Below are positions 24,706 through 33,312 of a DNA stretch of 55,740 nucleotides, piece after piece. Both the position numbers and the translations under genes were made by a program. How positions within the stretch are numbered: position 1 is the first letter of the stretch; each line of letters opens with the position of its first letter. The DNA comes from an uncultured Oscillospiraceae bacterium (GTDB lineage Bacteria > Bacillota > Clostridia > Oscillospirales > Oscillospiraceae). The notes beneath the pieces are model-generated. The model worked only from the letters and a program-made list of their open reading frames with translations. It had not been told where the DNA came from and made no database searches. Where the stretch lies: assembly GCA_934553255.1 (NCBI GenBank), contig CAKTEZ010000008.1, positions 1-55,740 of the forward strand, written 5' to 3'.

Positions 24706-26603
24706 TCGACATCAGCGTAACGGGACTGACCAAGTCCTTTGATCTGGAAAAGAAAATACTCGACGGCTTGACCTTTCAGGTGAACTCCGGCGAGCGCGCG
24801 GGTCTGCTCGGACGAAACGGCGCGGGCAAAACGACGCTCTTCCGCATCCTCACCGGCGAGATCGACTACGACTCCGGCGAGGTCGCCATCGCGTCGAACC
24901 GCCGCGTAGGGCTGATCTCGCAGATACCGGCCTATCCGACGGGCTATACGGTGGAGGATGTGCTGCAATCCGCCTTTGAGCGCATGAAGAACATGGCGGA
25001 CGAGATGGAGCGGCTCTCCGCGCAGATGGCAGGCGGCGACGAATCCGAGGAAACGCTGCGCCGCTACGGAGAGCTGTCCGCCCGCTTCGAGGGACTGGGC
25101 GGCTACGATACCGCCACGGCGGTCAACAAGGTCGCCAACGGCCTGTCCATTCCCACGGATATGCGTACCCGCCTGTTCGACACGCTCTCCGGCGGCGAAA
25201 AGACGCGAGTGAACCTCGGCCGTCTCATTCTGGAGGACACGGATATTTTGCTGCTCGACGAGCCGACGAACCACCTCGACCTGCACGCGACCGAGTGGCT
25301 GGAGGAGTACATTTCGCTGTTCAAAGGAACGGTCGTCACCATCTCGCACGACCGCTATTTTCTGGACCGCACCGTCACCCGCGTCATTGAGATACAGGAC
25401 GGCCGCGCGGAGTTTTACAGCGGAAACTACAGCTTCTACGCCGTGGAAAAGGAACGCCGCTACCTTGAAAAAATGCGGCAGTGCGAAAAGGAGCAGGCCA
25501 AGATCAAGCAGCTCGAGGCCGCGGCGGACAAGCTGCACCTCTGGGCGTTCATGGGCAACGATGCGCTGCACAAGCGCGCCTTTTCCATGGAAAAACGCAT
25601 CGAGCGTATGCGTACGACGGACAAGCCCACGCGCGAGAAGAAGATGACCGCGCAGTTCCGCAGCGGCGAGTTCTTCGGCGACGAGGTACTCACGCTCAAG
25701 GGCGTCGGCAAATCCTTCGGCACGCGCACGCTGTTCTCCGGCGTGGAGCTGAAGGTCGCCGGAGGCGAGCGCATCGCGCTCCTCGGCGACAACGGCACGG
25801 GGAAATCCACGCTCATCAAAATGATCATGGGCGAGGAGTATCCGGACGAGGGGCGCGTCAAGCTCGGCCCCTCGGTCAAAACGGCCTACCTGCCGCAGAT
25901 CATTCACTTCGATGTGCCGCAGAGAAATCTTGTGGACACGATGCTCTGGTCCAAGCGGGACGTTACACCGCAGAAGGCGCGCGACCGTCTGGCGGCGTTC
26001 CATTTCCGCGGAGAGGATGTGTTCAAGTCCGTCTCCGTACTCTCCGGCGGCGAGCAGAGCCGCCTGCGGCTGTGTATGCTGATGGACGACGAGATCAACT
26101 TCCTCATTCTCGACGAGCCGACGAACCACCTTGACGTTGCCTCGCGCGAGTGGATCGAGGAGGCGGTGGAGGCGTTCGACGGGACGCTGCTGTTCGTCAG
26201 CCACGACCGTTATTTCATCAACCGCTTCGCCACCCGCATCTGGGAGCTGGAGGACGGCGTCATCACCGACTATCCCATGGGCTTTGCCCGCTACCGCAAA
26301 ATAAAGGCGGAGCAGCCGACGAAAAAGACAGAAACGGAAAAGACTGTAAAGGAAAAGAGCGTTACAGAAAAACCGCAGCGCGGCAATAAAAACCAGCAGG
26401 TCGCCCGCCGTCAGCTGACTATCTGCGAGCGCGAGATCGCGCAGCAGGAGGAAGCGCTCGCCGCGCTGGACGCGCGGCTGGAGGAGGCCGCGTCCGACTA
26501 TGAGAAGTACAGCGCGCTCTACGCGGAAAAGGAAACGCAGGAGCAAACGCTCACCGCGCTGATGGAGCGCTGGGAGGCGCTCGCCGCCGAGGCGGGCGAA
26601 TAG
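24702..26603 (+). CDS. ABC-F family ribosome-associated ATPase
   Basis: 633-aa soluble protein with two ABC cassettes: GRNGAGKTT, LSGGEKTRVNLG and LLLDEPTNHLD in the first, GDNGTGKST, LSGGEQSRLRL and LILDEPTNHLD in the second. The inter-domain linker (about 240-320, YLEKMRQCEKEQAKIKQLEA) is the P-site-tRNA-interacting arm of ABC-F proteins. The C-terminus (about 545-633) is a charged coiled coil (REIAQQEEALAALDARLEEA). It lacks membrane segments, so it is a translation factor or antibiotic-protection protein rather than a transporter. It is coupled to murF by ATGA. Confidence 0.95.
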   Translation: MIDISVTGLTKSFDLEKKILDGLTFQVNSGERAGLLGRNGAGKTTLFRILTGEIDYDSGEVAIASNRRVGLISQIPAYPTGYTVEDVLQSAFERMKNMADEMERLSAQMAGGDESEETLRRYGELSARFEGLGGYDTATAVNKVANGLSIPTDMRTRLFDTLSGGEKTRVNLGRLILEDTDILLLDEPTNHLDLHATEWLEEYISLFKGTVVTISHDRYFLDRTVTRVIEIQDGRAEFYSGNYSFYAVEKERRYLEKMRQCEKEQAKIKQLEAAADKLHLWAFMGNDALHKRAFSMEKRIERMRTTDKPTREKKMTAQFRSGEFFGDEVLTLKGVGKSFGTRTLFSGVELKVAGGERIALLGDNGTGKSTLIKMIMGEEYPDEGRVKLGPSVKTAYLPQIIHFDVPQRNLVDTMLWSKRDVTPQKARDRLAAFHFRGEDVFKSVSVLSGGEQSRLRLCMLMDDEINFLILDEPTNHLDVASREWIEEAVEAFDGTLLFVSHDRYFINRFATRIWELEDGVITDYPMGFARYRKIKAEQPTKKTETEKTVKEKSVTEKPQRGNKNQQVARRQLTICEREIAQQEEALAALDARLEEAASDYEKYSALYAEKETQEQTLTALMERWEALAAEAGE

Positions 26604-26651
26604 GAAAGAGAAGCGGCAGGAACGAAAACGCGCGAGCGGGGAGGAGGGGCC

Positions 26652-27437
26652 ATGACGAAAAAATGGAAAGCGCTCACGAAGCGGGAACGGCGGCTGCTTT
26701 TGGCGGCGATCCTCTTCCTTCTGCTGGAGATGCTGCTGCGCTTCGTTCCGGGTCTGCGGTTTTCCGCCGCCCTCTGCCTGTGCGCCGCGGCGGCGCTGGT
26801 CGTGCTTTCCGCGCTGGAGCGCGGCGCTTCCCGCGGCTGCCGCGCGGCGGCTTGGGGCAGGCGAGCGCTGCTCGCGCTGCTCGCCGCAGGCTTCGTCCTC
26901 TTTGCCGCATTGGAGACAATGGTCATTCGCGGTGCGCGGGCGGACACGGAGGACGCGCCGGTGAGCGCGGTCATCGTCCTCGGCGCGGGCGTGAACGGCG
27001 AAACGCCGTCGCTCTCGCTGCGGACCCGCATCGACGCGGCGGAGAAGTACCTCAAGGCGCACCCCGATGTACCCGCCGTTCTTTCCGGCGGACAGGGCGA
27101 GGGCGAATGGATCAGCGAGGCGGAGTGTATGCGCCGCGCGCTGGCGCGCCGCGGTGTGGACGAGAGCCGCCTATGGTTGGAGGAGCGCTCTACCAGCACG
27201 CGGGAGAACCTGCTCTACTCGCGGGAGATCCTTGAAGGAATGGGCGTCGACCTGACGCAGCGCGTCGCCATCGTGACCTCGGATTTTCACCTCTGCCGCG
27301 CGCGGCTGATGTGGGATGGGCAGACGACCGCCGTACCGGCGCATATGCCGTCGTCGCCGTATTTTCTTGCTCTTACCGTCAACTACTATATCCGCGAGGC
27401 CTTCGGCCTTGCCGCCTACTATGTTTATGGAGGGTAA
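26652..27437 (+). CDS. YdcF/SanA-family (DUF218) membrane protein
   Basis: 261-aa protein with three N-terminal hydrophobic segments (about 14-30, 36-55, 68-88) and an extracytoplasmic DUF218 domain. SAVIVLGAGVNGETPSLSLRTRIDAAEKYL, AVLSGGQGEGEWISEAECMRRALARRGV, STSTRENLLYSREIL and IVTSDFHLCRARLMW are the family blocks. ElyC and SanA relatives act in envelope integrity. GGGGAGGAGGGG lies before the ATG. The cell-wall context (ddl, murF) fits. Confidence 0.92.
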   Translation: MTKKWKALTKRERRLLLAAILFLLLEMLLRFVPGLRFSAALCLCAAAALVVLSALERGASRGCRAAAWGRRALLALLAAGFVLFAALETMVIRGARADTEDAPVSAVIVLGAGVNGETPSLSLRTRIDAAEKYLKAHPDVPAVLSGGQGEGEWISEAECMRRALARRGVDESRLWLEERSTSTRENLLYSREILEGMGVDLTQRVAIVTSDFHLCRARLMWDGQTTAVPAHMPSSPYFLALTVNYYIREAFGLAAYYVYGG

Positions 27438-27439
27438 CT

Positions 27440-27934
27440 ATGAACCGCGAGATACTGTGCCTTTACTATTCCCGCACGGGGAAGACGAAGCAGGCGATGG
27501 AGGAGATCGCCGCCGCGCTCGACTGTGAGTGCGTGGAGCTGCGTGACCGCGTGGACCGCTCCGGCGCGATCGGCTGGCTGCGCTGCGGCATGGACGCCAT
27601 GCGAAAGCGTACCCGCGCGATGGAACCCATCGAGACGCGCCGCGCCCTGCAGGACTATAAGCTTGTCATCGTCGGCACCCCCATCTGGGCGGGGCGCTGC
27701 TCGAGCGTGGTGCGCGGCTTTTTAAAGCGCCGCGGGCTGGAACTGCGAAATACCGCCTATGTCATCGTCCACGGCAGCGAGGAGCAGTATAAGGATGTTT
27801 ACGACCAGATGGACCAGTATGTTTCCCACCCCCATGCGGCGGCGGTCTCGCTGCGCTCCGGCTCGGCGGGCTACTATTTCTGGCGCGATTCGTTCATCAA
27901 GAGCGTGAGCGACTTTGTGAACGCGGAGAAGTAA
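27440..27934 (+). CDS. Flavodoxin-family protein
   Basis: 164-aa flavodoxin-fold protein. YYSRTGKTKQAMEEIA is the phosphate-binding loop for FMN, VIVGTPIWAGRCSSVVRGFL the second loop. Short family members of this type (FldA/WrbA-like) carry electrons or reduce quinones. The ATG at 27440 has GGAGGG and lies two bases after the previous stop; longer frames upstream overlap the YdcF gene. Confidence 0.88.
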   Translation: MNREILCLYYSRTGKTKQAMEEIAAALDCECVELRDRVDRSGAIGWLRCGMDAMRKRTRAMEPIETRRALQDYKLVIVGTPIWAGRCSSVVRGFLKRRGLELRNTAYVIVHGSEEQYKDVYDQMDQYVSHPHAAAVSLRSGSAGYYFWRDSFIKSVSDFVNAEK

Positions 27935-27938
27935 GGCC

Positions 27939-29009
27939 ATGTGGGAAAAGCTGCAACAGATCGCGCGCCGCTACGCGGAGATCGGCGAGCTGCTGACCGT
28001 GCCGGAGATCTACGGCGATGCCGCACAGCTGCGGAAGCTCACACAGGAGCAGAAGGAGATCGAGCCGGTCGCGCAGTGCTACGAGGCTTACCGCCGCGCG
28101 GAGCAGACCATTGCCGAGGCGACGGAGCTGCTCTCCGACCCCGAGCTGCGCGACATGGCGCAGGAGGAGCTGCATCAGGCAAAAGCGGAGAGGGAACGGT
28201 TCTATGACGAACTGCGGGTGCTGCTCCTGCCGCGCGATCCGAACGATGGAAAGAATGTCATCATGGAACTGCGCGGCGGCGTGGGCGGCGAGGAGAGCGC
28301 CCTTTTTGCCGCCGACCTTTACCGCATGTACTCCATGTACGCCGAAAAGCACGGCTGGAGGGTCGAGCTTTTGAACTACAACGACACCGAGCTTGGCGGC
28401 GTGAAGGAGGCGGACTTTGTTATCAACGGCGCGGGCGCGTGGTCCAGACTGAAGTTTGAAAGCGGCGTCCACCGCGTCCAGCGCGTGCCGGAGACGGAGA
28501 GCGGCGGGCGCGTCCATACCTCGACCGCTACGGTCGCGGTGCTGCCGGAGATGGAGGAGGTCGATGTGGACCTCCGGCAGGAAGACATCGAGATGCAGGT
28601 CTACCGCTCCTCGGGCGCGGGCGGACAGCATGTCAATAAAACGAGCAGCGCCGTGCGCCTGATCCACAAGCCGACGGGCATCGTCGTGGCCTGTCAGGAG
28701 GAGCGCTCGCAGGTGCAGAACCGCGCAAAGTGCATGCAGATGCTCGCAAGCAAGCTCTACGAGATGGAACGCGAGCGCGTGGAGAGCGCCGTGACAAACG
28801 AGCGCCGCGCGCAGGTTGGCACGGGCATGCGGAACGAGCGCATCCGCACCTATAACTTTCCGCAGAACCGTGTCACCGACCACCGCCTGACGGGGGATAA
28901 TAAGAATTTCAACATTGACGCCGTCATCAACGGCGACCTTGATCCCATCATCGACGCGCTCACCATGCAGACGCAGGCGGAAAAGCTGCGCGAGAGTACG
29001 GAGAGCTGA
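27939..29009 (+). CDS. prfA: Peptide chain release factor 1
   Basis: 356-aa class I release factor recognising UAA and UAG. RSSGAGGQHVNKTSSAVR holds the GGQ peptidyl-hydrolysis motif. RVPETESGGRVHTSTATVAVLPE carries the PxT codon-reading tripeptide of RF1 (here PET), not the SPF of RF2. The length fits RF1. The usual neighbour prmC (GGQ methyltransferase) is not present downstream. Confidence 0.97.
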   Translation: MWEKLQQIARRYAEIGELLTVPEIYGDAAQLRKLTQEQKEIEPVAQCYEAYRRAEQTIAEATELLSDPELRDMAQEELHQAKAERERFYDELRVLLLPRDPNDGKNVIMELRGGVGGEESALFAADLYRMYSMYAEKHGWRVELLNYNDTELGGVKEADFVINGAGAWSRLKFESGVHRVQRVPETESGGRVHTSTATVAVLPEMEEVDVDLRQEDIEMQVYRSSGAGGQHVNKTSSAVRLIHKPTGIVVACQEERSQVQNRAKCMQMLASKLYEMERERVESAVTNERRAQVGTGMRNERIRTYNFPQNRVTDHRLTGDNKNFNIDAVINGDLDPIIDALTMQTQAEKLRESTES

Positions 29010-29045
29010 AAAAAGAGAGAACGGGGACGACAAGGAGAGAAAAGC

Positions 29046-29168
29046 ATGAGCAGGCTGCAACCCCTTTTTACGCGTTTCGTCGGGTTTGACTGTCTGGTCG
29101 GCCATCTCGGCCTTGTGGGCGAACAGGAGACCGTGGAAAGAGAAGAAACCGAAGAGGAAGAAGGATAG
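29046..29168 (+). CDS. Possible 40-aa micro-ORF between prfA and tsaC
   Basis: ATG with AAGGAGAGAAAAGC upstream encodes a peptide with an amphipathic N-terminal half (MSRLQPLFTRFVGFDCLVGH) and a very acidic tail. Its stop lies 11 bases before the ATG of the TsaC-CoaE gene, which lacks a good ribosome site of its own, so translation of this ORF could load ribosomes for the downstream gene. It has no recognised family and could be fortuitous. Confidence 0.4.
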   Translation: MSRLQPLFTRFVGFDCLVGHLGLVGEQETVEREETEEEEG

Positions 29169-29179
29169 CATTCACCACC

Positions 29180-30823
29180 ATGCAGACGATCTATTATGAT
29201 TTGCAGGATCCGGAGCGGGCGGGCGCGGCGGAGAAGATCGCCGCCGCCGCGGACATCCTGCGCCGCGGCGGGCTGCTCGCCATTCCGACCGAGACGGTCT
29301 ACGGACTCGGCGCGGACGGGCTGAACGCGGACGCCGTGCGGCATATCTTTGAGGCAAAGGGCCGCCCGCAGGACAACCCGCTCATTCTACATATCCCCGA
29401 TGCGGGCTGGCTCGCGCGGTACTGCACCGATGTGCCGGAGACGGCCTACCGTCTGGCCGAACGCTTCTGGCCCGGGCCGCTGACGATGATCCTGCCGAAG
29501 GCGGACTGCGTGCCGCTCGTCACCACCGGCGGGCTGGAGACCGTGGGGATGCGCTGCCCCGATCATGCGGTCACGCGCGCCATCATTGCCGCCGCGGGCG
29601 TTCCGGTCGCCGCGCCGAGCGCCAATACCTCCGGCCGCCCCAGCTGCACGACCGCCGCGCATGTCCGCGAGGACATGGACGGCAGGATCGACGGTGTGGT
29701 GGACGGAGGACCATGCCGCGTGGGTGTGGAATCGACCATCGTCGACCTGACCTGTACCCCGCCGCGCCTGCTGCGCCCGGGCGGACTGCCGCTCGAGGAG
29801 CTGCGCGCCGTACTCGGCGAGGTGGCGGTGGATAAGGCGGTCACACAGCCGATGGCGGCGGGGGAGAAGCCCCGCGCGCCGGGCATGAAGTACCGCCACT
29901 ATGCGCCGAAGGCGCCCGTCACGGTCATTACCGGCGCGCCCCGCGCGAGCGCGCGGCGGCTGCTCGCCGAGATCGGCGCGCGCGACGGCGTGATCTGCTT
30001 CGACGAGTTCGCGCCGCTGTTCGCCGGACATACCGTCCACCGGCTCGGCGCGAGCGGCGACAAGCTCGCGCAGTCGCAGCATGTCTTTGACGCGCTGCGT
30101 ACCTTTGACGCGACCGACGTTCCCGCCATCTGGGCGCAATGCCCCGACAGCGCGGGGCTTGGTCTCGCGGTCGGCAATCGGCTGAAAAAGGCCGCGGGCT
30201 TCCACACGGAGGAGGCGGACAGCGCCTTTGTCCTCGGCATTACTGGCGGCACCGGCGCGGGCAAGACCACGCTGCTGCACGCGCTTGAAAAGCGCGGCGC
30301 GCTGGTACTCGACTGCGACGCGGTGTACCACGACCTGCTCCGCACCGACGCTCCGCTGCGCGAGGATCTTGCGGCGGCGTTCGGAGAGGTTTTTGCCCCC
30401 GACGGCGGATTGGACCGGCAAAAGCTGGGTACAATGGTATTCGGCGACGCCGCTGCGCTCGCGCGGCTCGACGGCGTCATCTTCCGCCATCTGCCCCGCG
30501 CCCTTGCGCGGCGCATGGAGAGGAGCGGCGCGAAGATTATCGCGCTCGACGCCATCAAGCTTTTTGAAAGCGGGCTTGCCGTCCTTTGCGACGCGACCGT
30601 CGCCGTCACCGCGCCGGAGGAGGCGCGCGTGCGGCGCATCATGGCGCGCGACGGCATCTCCGAGGAGTACGCCCGCGCCCGCGTGCGCTCGCAGCGCGGC
30701 GAGGAGGCGTTCCGCGCGGACTGCGGCGCGGTCTTTGAAAACAACTACCCAACTCCCGCGCAGGCGGCGCTTGCCGCGGAGGAGTTTCTAGATACCATTA
30801 TCAAAAAATCTAAGGAGGAATGA
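29180..30823 (+). CDS. L-threonylcarbamoyladenylate synthase (TsaC/Sua5) fused to dephospho-CoA kinase (CoaE)
   Basis: 547-aa two-enzyme fusion in one uninterrupted frame. Residues 1-210 are the YrdC/TsaC domain (AIPTETVYGLGADGLN, AKGRPQDNPLILHI, VAAPSANTSGRPSCT, GVESTIVDL). About 233-340 is the Sua5 linker (APGMKYRHYAPKAPV) and Sua5 domain. About 350-545 is CoaE, with GITGGTGAGKTT at 353-364, VLDCDAVYHDLL, LDAIKLFESGL (catalytic lid and Asp region) and MARDGISEEYARARVRSQ. The first half makes the threonylcarbamoyl-AMP used for tRNA t6A; the second phosphorylates dephospho-CoA, the last step to CoA. The start has only a distant GAAGAAGGA. The pairing has no obvious pathway logic. Confidence 0.93.
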   Translation: MQTIYYDLQDPERAGAAEKIAAAADILRRGGLLAIPTETVYGLGADGLNADAVRHIFEAKGRPQDNPLILHIPDAGWLARYCTDVPETAYRLAERFWPGPLTMILPKADCVPLVTTGGLETVGMRCPDHAVTRAIIAAAGVPVAAPSANTSGRPSCTTAAHVREDMDGRIDGVVDGGPCRVGVESTIVDLTCTPPRLLRPGGLPLEELRAVLGEVAVDKAVTQPMAAGEKPRAPGMKYRHYAPKAPVTVITGAPRASARRLLAEIGARDGVICFDEFAPLFAGHTVHRLGASGDKLAQSQHVFDALRTFDATDVPAIWAQCPDSAGLGLAVGNRLKKAAGFHTEEADSAFVLGITGGTGAGKTTLLHALEKRGALVLDCDAVYHDLLRTDAPLREDLAAAFGEVFAPDGGLDRQKLGTMVFGDAAALARLDGVIFRHLPRALARRMERSGAKIIALDAIKLFESGLAVLCDATVAVTAPEEARVRRIMARDGISEEYARARVRSQRGEEAFRADCGAVFENNYPTPAQAALAAEEFLDTIIKKSKEE

Positions 30824-30826
30824 ACT

Positions 30827-32227
30827 ATGGCGGAGAAGAAAAGAAACGAATGGGCGGAAAAGCTCGCTTACGCGCCCAAGAACGGCTACGAGCGTCTGAG
30901 CGCCGAGGAGGAGCAGACGATGCACGCCTACTGCGAGGACTATAAGGATTTCCTGAACCACGGCAAGACCGAGCGGCTGTGCGTGGAGAATTGCATCACG
31001 CTGGCGGAAAAGCGCGGCTTTGTGCCGTATGAGAAGGGCATGGCGCTCAAGACCGGCGATAAAGTCTACTATAACAACAGGGGGAAAGCAATTATGCTTG
31101 CCGTTATCGGCGAGCAGGATCTCAGCCACGGCGCGAACATCGGCGCGGCGCACACCGACGCGCCCCGTCTCGACCTCAAGCCCCGCCCACTCTACGAGGA
31201 GGCGGAGATGGCCTACCTCAAGACGCACCACTACGGCGGTATCCGCAAGTACCATTGGGTCACCATTCCGCTTGAGCTGCACGGCGTGGTCGTGCGCGGC
31301 GACGGCTCGACGGTCGCCGTCCACATCGGCGCAGACGAGGGCGACCCGCAGTTCATCATCAACGACCTTCTCCCGCACCTTGGCCGCGAGCAGGGCAAGA
31401 AGCCGCTCAACGAGGCCATCCCCAGCGAGAGCCTGAACCTGCTCGTCGGCGGCCGTCCGCTCGCGGGCGAGGACTGCGACCACCGCTTCAAGCTGAATGT
31501 CCTCAAGCTGCTCAACGAGAAGTACGGCATCACGGAGGAGGACTTCATCTCCGCCGAGCTGGAGGTCGTGCCGGCGGGAAAGGCGCGCGACATCGGCTTC
31601 GACCGCAGCTTTATCGCCGCCTACGGTCACGATGACCGCGTGTGCGCCTATGCGGAGCTTGCGGGCATCTTTGATGCGAAAAGCCCCAAGCGCACCGCGG
31701 TGTGCATCTTTGCCGACAAGGAGGAGATCGGCTCGGAGGGCGTCTCCGGCATGCTCTCGCAGGCGTTCGACAAGTTCATGGAGGATCTGTGCGAGGCGCA
31801 GGGCGTCGCGCTGCGCGACTGCCTTGCCAACTCCTTCTGCCTGAGCGCGGATGTGACGGCGGCGTACGACCCGAACTTTGCCGATGTGTACGACAAGCGC
31901 AATGCCGCCTTCGTCAACTACGGCGTCGGCCTTTGCAAGTACACCGGCGCGGGCGGCAAGTCCGGCGCGAGCGACGCCTCCGCCGAGGTGGTCGGCCGCG
32001 TGCGTAAGCTGCTCAACGAAAACGGCGTCTTCTGGCAGATGGCCGAACTCGGCAAGACCGACGCGGGCGGCGGCGGCACGGTGGCAAAGTTTATGGCGCA
32101 GCGCAACATCGATACGCTCGACGCGGGCGTTCCGGTGCTGTCCATGCACGCGCCCTACGAGACGGTCGCAAAGCTCGACTGCTATATGACCTATAAGACC
32201 ATGCGCGTGATCTTTGAGAAAAACTGA
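30827..32227 (+). CDS. M18-family aminopeptidase
   Basis: 466-aa cytosolic zinc aminopeptidase (aspartyl aminopeptidase type). Zinc-site blocks are AAHTDAPRLDLKPRP (His, and Asp in PRLD), GHDDRVCAYAEL, FADKEEIGSEG and the C-terminal SMHAPYETVAKLD. AAGGAGGAATGAACT precedes the ATG, three bases past the previous stop. It is the last gene of the ddl operon. Length matches bacterial M18 enzymes. Confidence 0.93.
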   Translation: MAEKKRNEWAEKLAYAPKNGYERLSAEEEQTMHAYCEDYKDFLNHGKTERLCVENCITLAEKRGFVPYEKGMALKTGDKVYYNNRGKAIMLAVIGEQDLSHGANIGAAHTDAPRLDLKPRPLYEEAEMAYLKTHHYGGIRKYHWVTIPLELHGVVVRGDGSTVAVHIGADEGDPQFIINDLLPHLGREQGKKPLNEAIPSESLNLLVGGRPLAGEDCDHRFKLNVLKLLNEKYGITEEDFISAELEVVPAGKARDIGFDRSFIAAYGHDDRVCAYAELAGIFDAKSPKRTAVCIFADKEEIGSEGVSGMLSQAFDKFMEDLCEAQGVALRDCLANSFCLSADVTAAYDPNFADVYDKRNAAFVNYGVGLCKYTGAGGKSGASDASAEVVGRVRKLLNENGVFWQMAELGKTDAGGGGTVAKFMAQRNIDTLDAGVPVLSMHAPYETVAKLDCYMTYKTMRVIFEKN

Positions 32228-32230
32228 CAA

Positions 32231-32260
32231 AAAAGCAGCGGGGCGGATGCCCCGCTGCCG
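32231..32260. terminator. Hairpin after the M18 gene
   Basis: GCAGCGGGGC / GCCCCGCTGC with GGAT loop. The left flank is AAAAAA and the right is CGTCATG, so a U-tract exists only for the minus strand. It probably still ends the long plus operon, as a new promoter follows. Confidence 0.65.
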
Positions 32261-32299
32261 TCATGTTGTTAGGTTAATGTAAAGAAACTGTAACGGACC

Positions 32300-32328
32300 T
32301 TGTTTCCGCGGGTGCAGCGTGGTACACT
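32300..32328 (+). promoter_or_regulatory. Promoter of degV
   Basis: TTGTTT, 17 bp, TACACT with extended -10 TGG, 33 bp before the ATG. Confidence 0.78.
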
Positions 32329-32361
32329 AACATTTAAGAATACGAAAAAGGAAGTTCTGCC

Positions 32362-33222
32362 ATGACCAAGCTCTATACCGACACCTCGGCTAATTTGCCG
32401 CTTTCCCTTTTGCGCGAATACGATATTACGGTCATTCCGTTCTCCTACACGGTCAACGGCGAGGAGGAGGACTACAACGAGGAGACCGACTTCGACGGCA
32501 AGTCCTTTTATAACGCCATGCGCGGCGGTGCGGAGGTCAAGACCTCGATGGTCAATCCCGCAACGGCGGCGGCGTCCTTTGAACGCGCGCTCTCACAGGG
32601 CGACGATGTGCTGTATGTCGGCATGTCCGGCGGCATCAGCGGCACGGCGCAGGCTGCGGCGCTCGCGGCGGTGGAGCTGATGGACAAATATCCTCACGCC
32701 AAGATCATGACCATCGATACCTATGCCGCCTCGCTTGGCGAGGGCCTGCTGGTGCTGGAGGCGGCGGAGCTGCTGCGCGCGGGCAAAAGCTATGAGGAGG
32801 TCAGCGACCGCATTCTCGCGCGCCGCGCTCATATGTGCCAGTTTTTTACCGTGGACGATCTCAGCTACCTCAAGCGCGGCGGACGCATTTCCGGCGCGGC
32901 GGCGCTGGTCGGCACGATGCTCGGCATCAAGCCGATCCTGCGCGGCGACGAAACGGGGCATATCGTCGCCTGCGGTAAGGTGCGCGGCAATAGGAAGGCC
33001 TACGCGGAGCTGGCGGAGTATTTCGACAAGCGCGCGCTGGACAAGACGGAGCGCATCGGCATCGCCCACGCGGACAATCAGGAGGGGACGGATCACCTGC
33101 TCGGCCTCCTGCGCGAAAAGGGCTTTACGGGCGAGTGCCTGGAGGTCTACTATGAGCCGGTCACCGGTTCGCACGTCGGCCCCGGCACGGTGGCGCTGTT
33201 CTTCTACGGCACGGAAAAATAA
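32362..33222 (+). CDS. DegV-family fatty-acid-binding protein
   Basis: 286-aa DegV protein. TDTSANLPLSLLREYDITVIPFSYTVNGEEE, KTSMVNPATAAASFERAL, YVGMSGGISGTAQAA and FTVDDLSYLKRGGRISGAAALVGTMLGIKPIL are the family blocks; the DTSAN and SGGISGT segments hold the fatty-acyl carboxylate. Relatives (FakB) present fatty acids to the FakA kinase; fakA is not in the window. It stands alone between its own promoter and terminator. Confidence 0.94.
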   Translation: MTKLYTDTSANLPLSLLREYDITVIPFSYTVNGEEEDYNEETDFDGKSFYNAMRGGAEVKTSMVNPATAAASFERALSQGDDVLYVGMSGGISGTAQAAALAAVELMDKYPHAKIMTIDTYAASLGEGLLVLEAAELLRAGKSYEEVSDRILARRAHMCQFFTVDDLSYLKRGGRISGAAALVGTMLGIKPILRGDETGHIVACGKVRGNRKAYAELAEYFDKRALDKTERIGIAHADNQEGTDHLLGLLREKGFTGECLEVYYEPVTGSHVGPGTVALFFYGTEK

Positions 33223-33239
33223 AGAAAAATACATAGTGC

Positions 33240-33275
33240 GAAAGCATACGGCGCGCCGTATGCTTTCGCTTTTTT
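33240..33275 (+). terminator. Terminator of degV
   Basis: GAAAGCATACGGC / GCCGTATGCTTTC stem with GC loop followed by GCTTTTTT. Confidence 0.93.
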
Positions 33276-33312
33276 CTGCAAATCCTACCAGAAAAACAAG
33301 GAGGAGAACGCC

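Noticed and set aside
24351..27062. A 903-codon minus-strand frame under murF, the ABC-F gene and the YdcF-like gene
   Set aside because: Shadow; three plus-strand genes with complete motifs and coupled starts occupy the interval.
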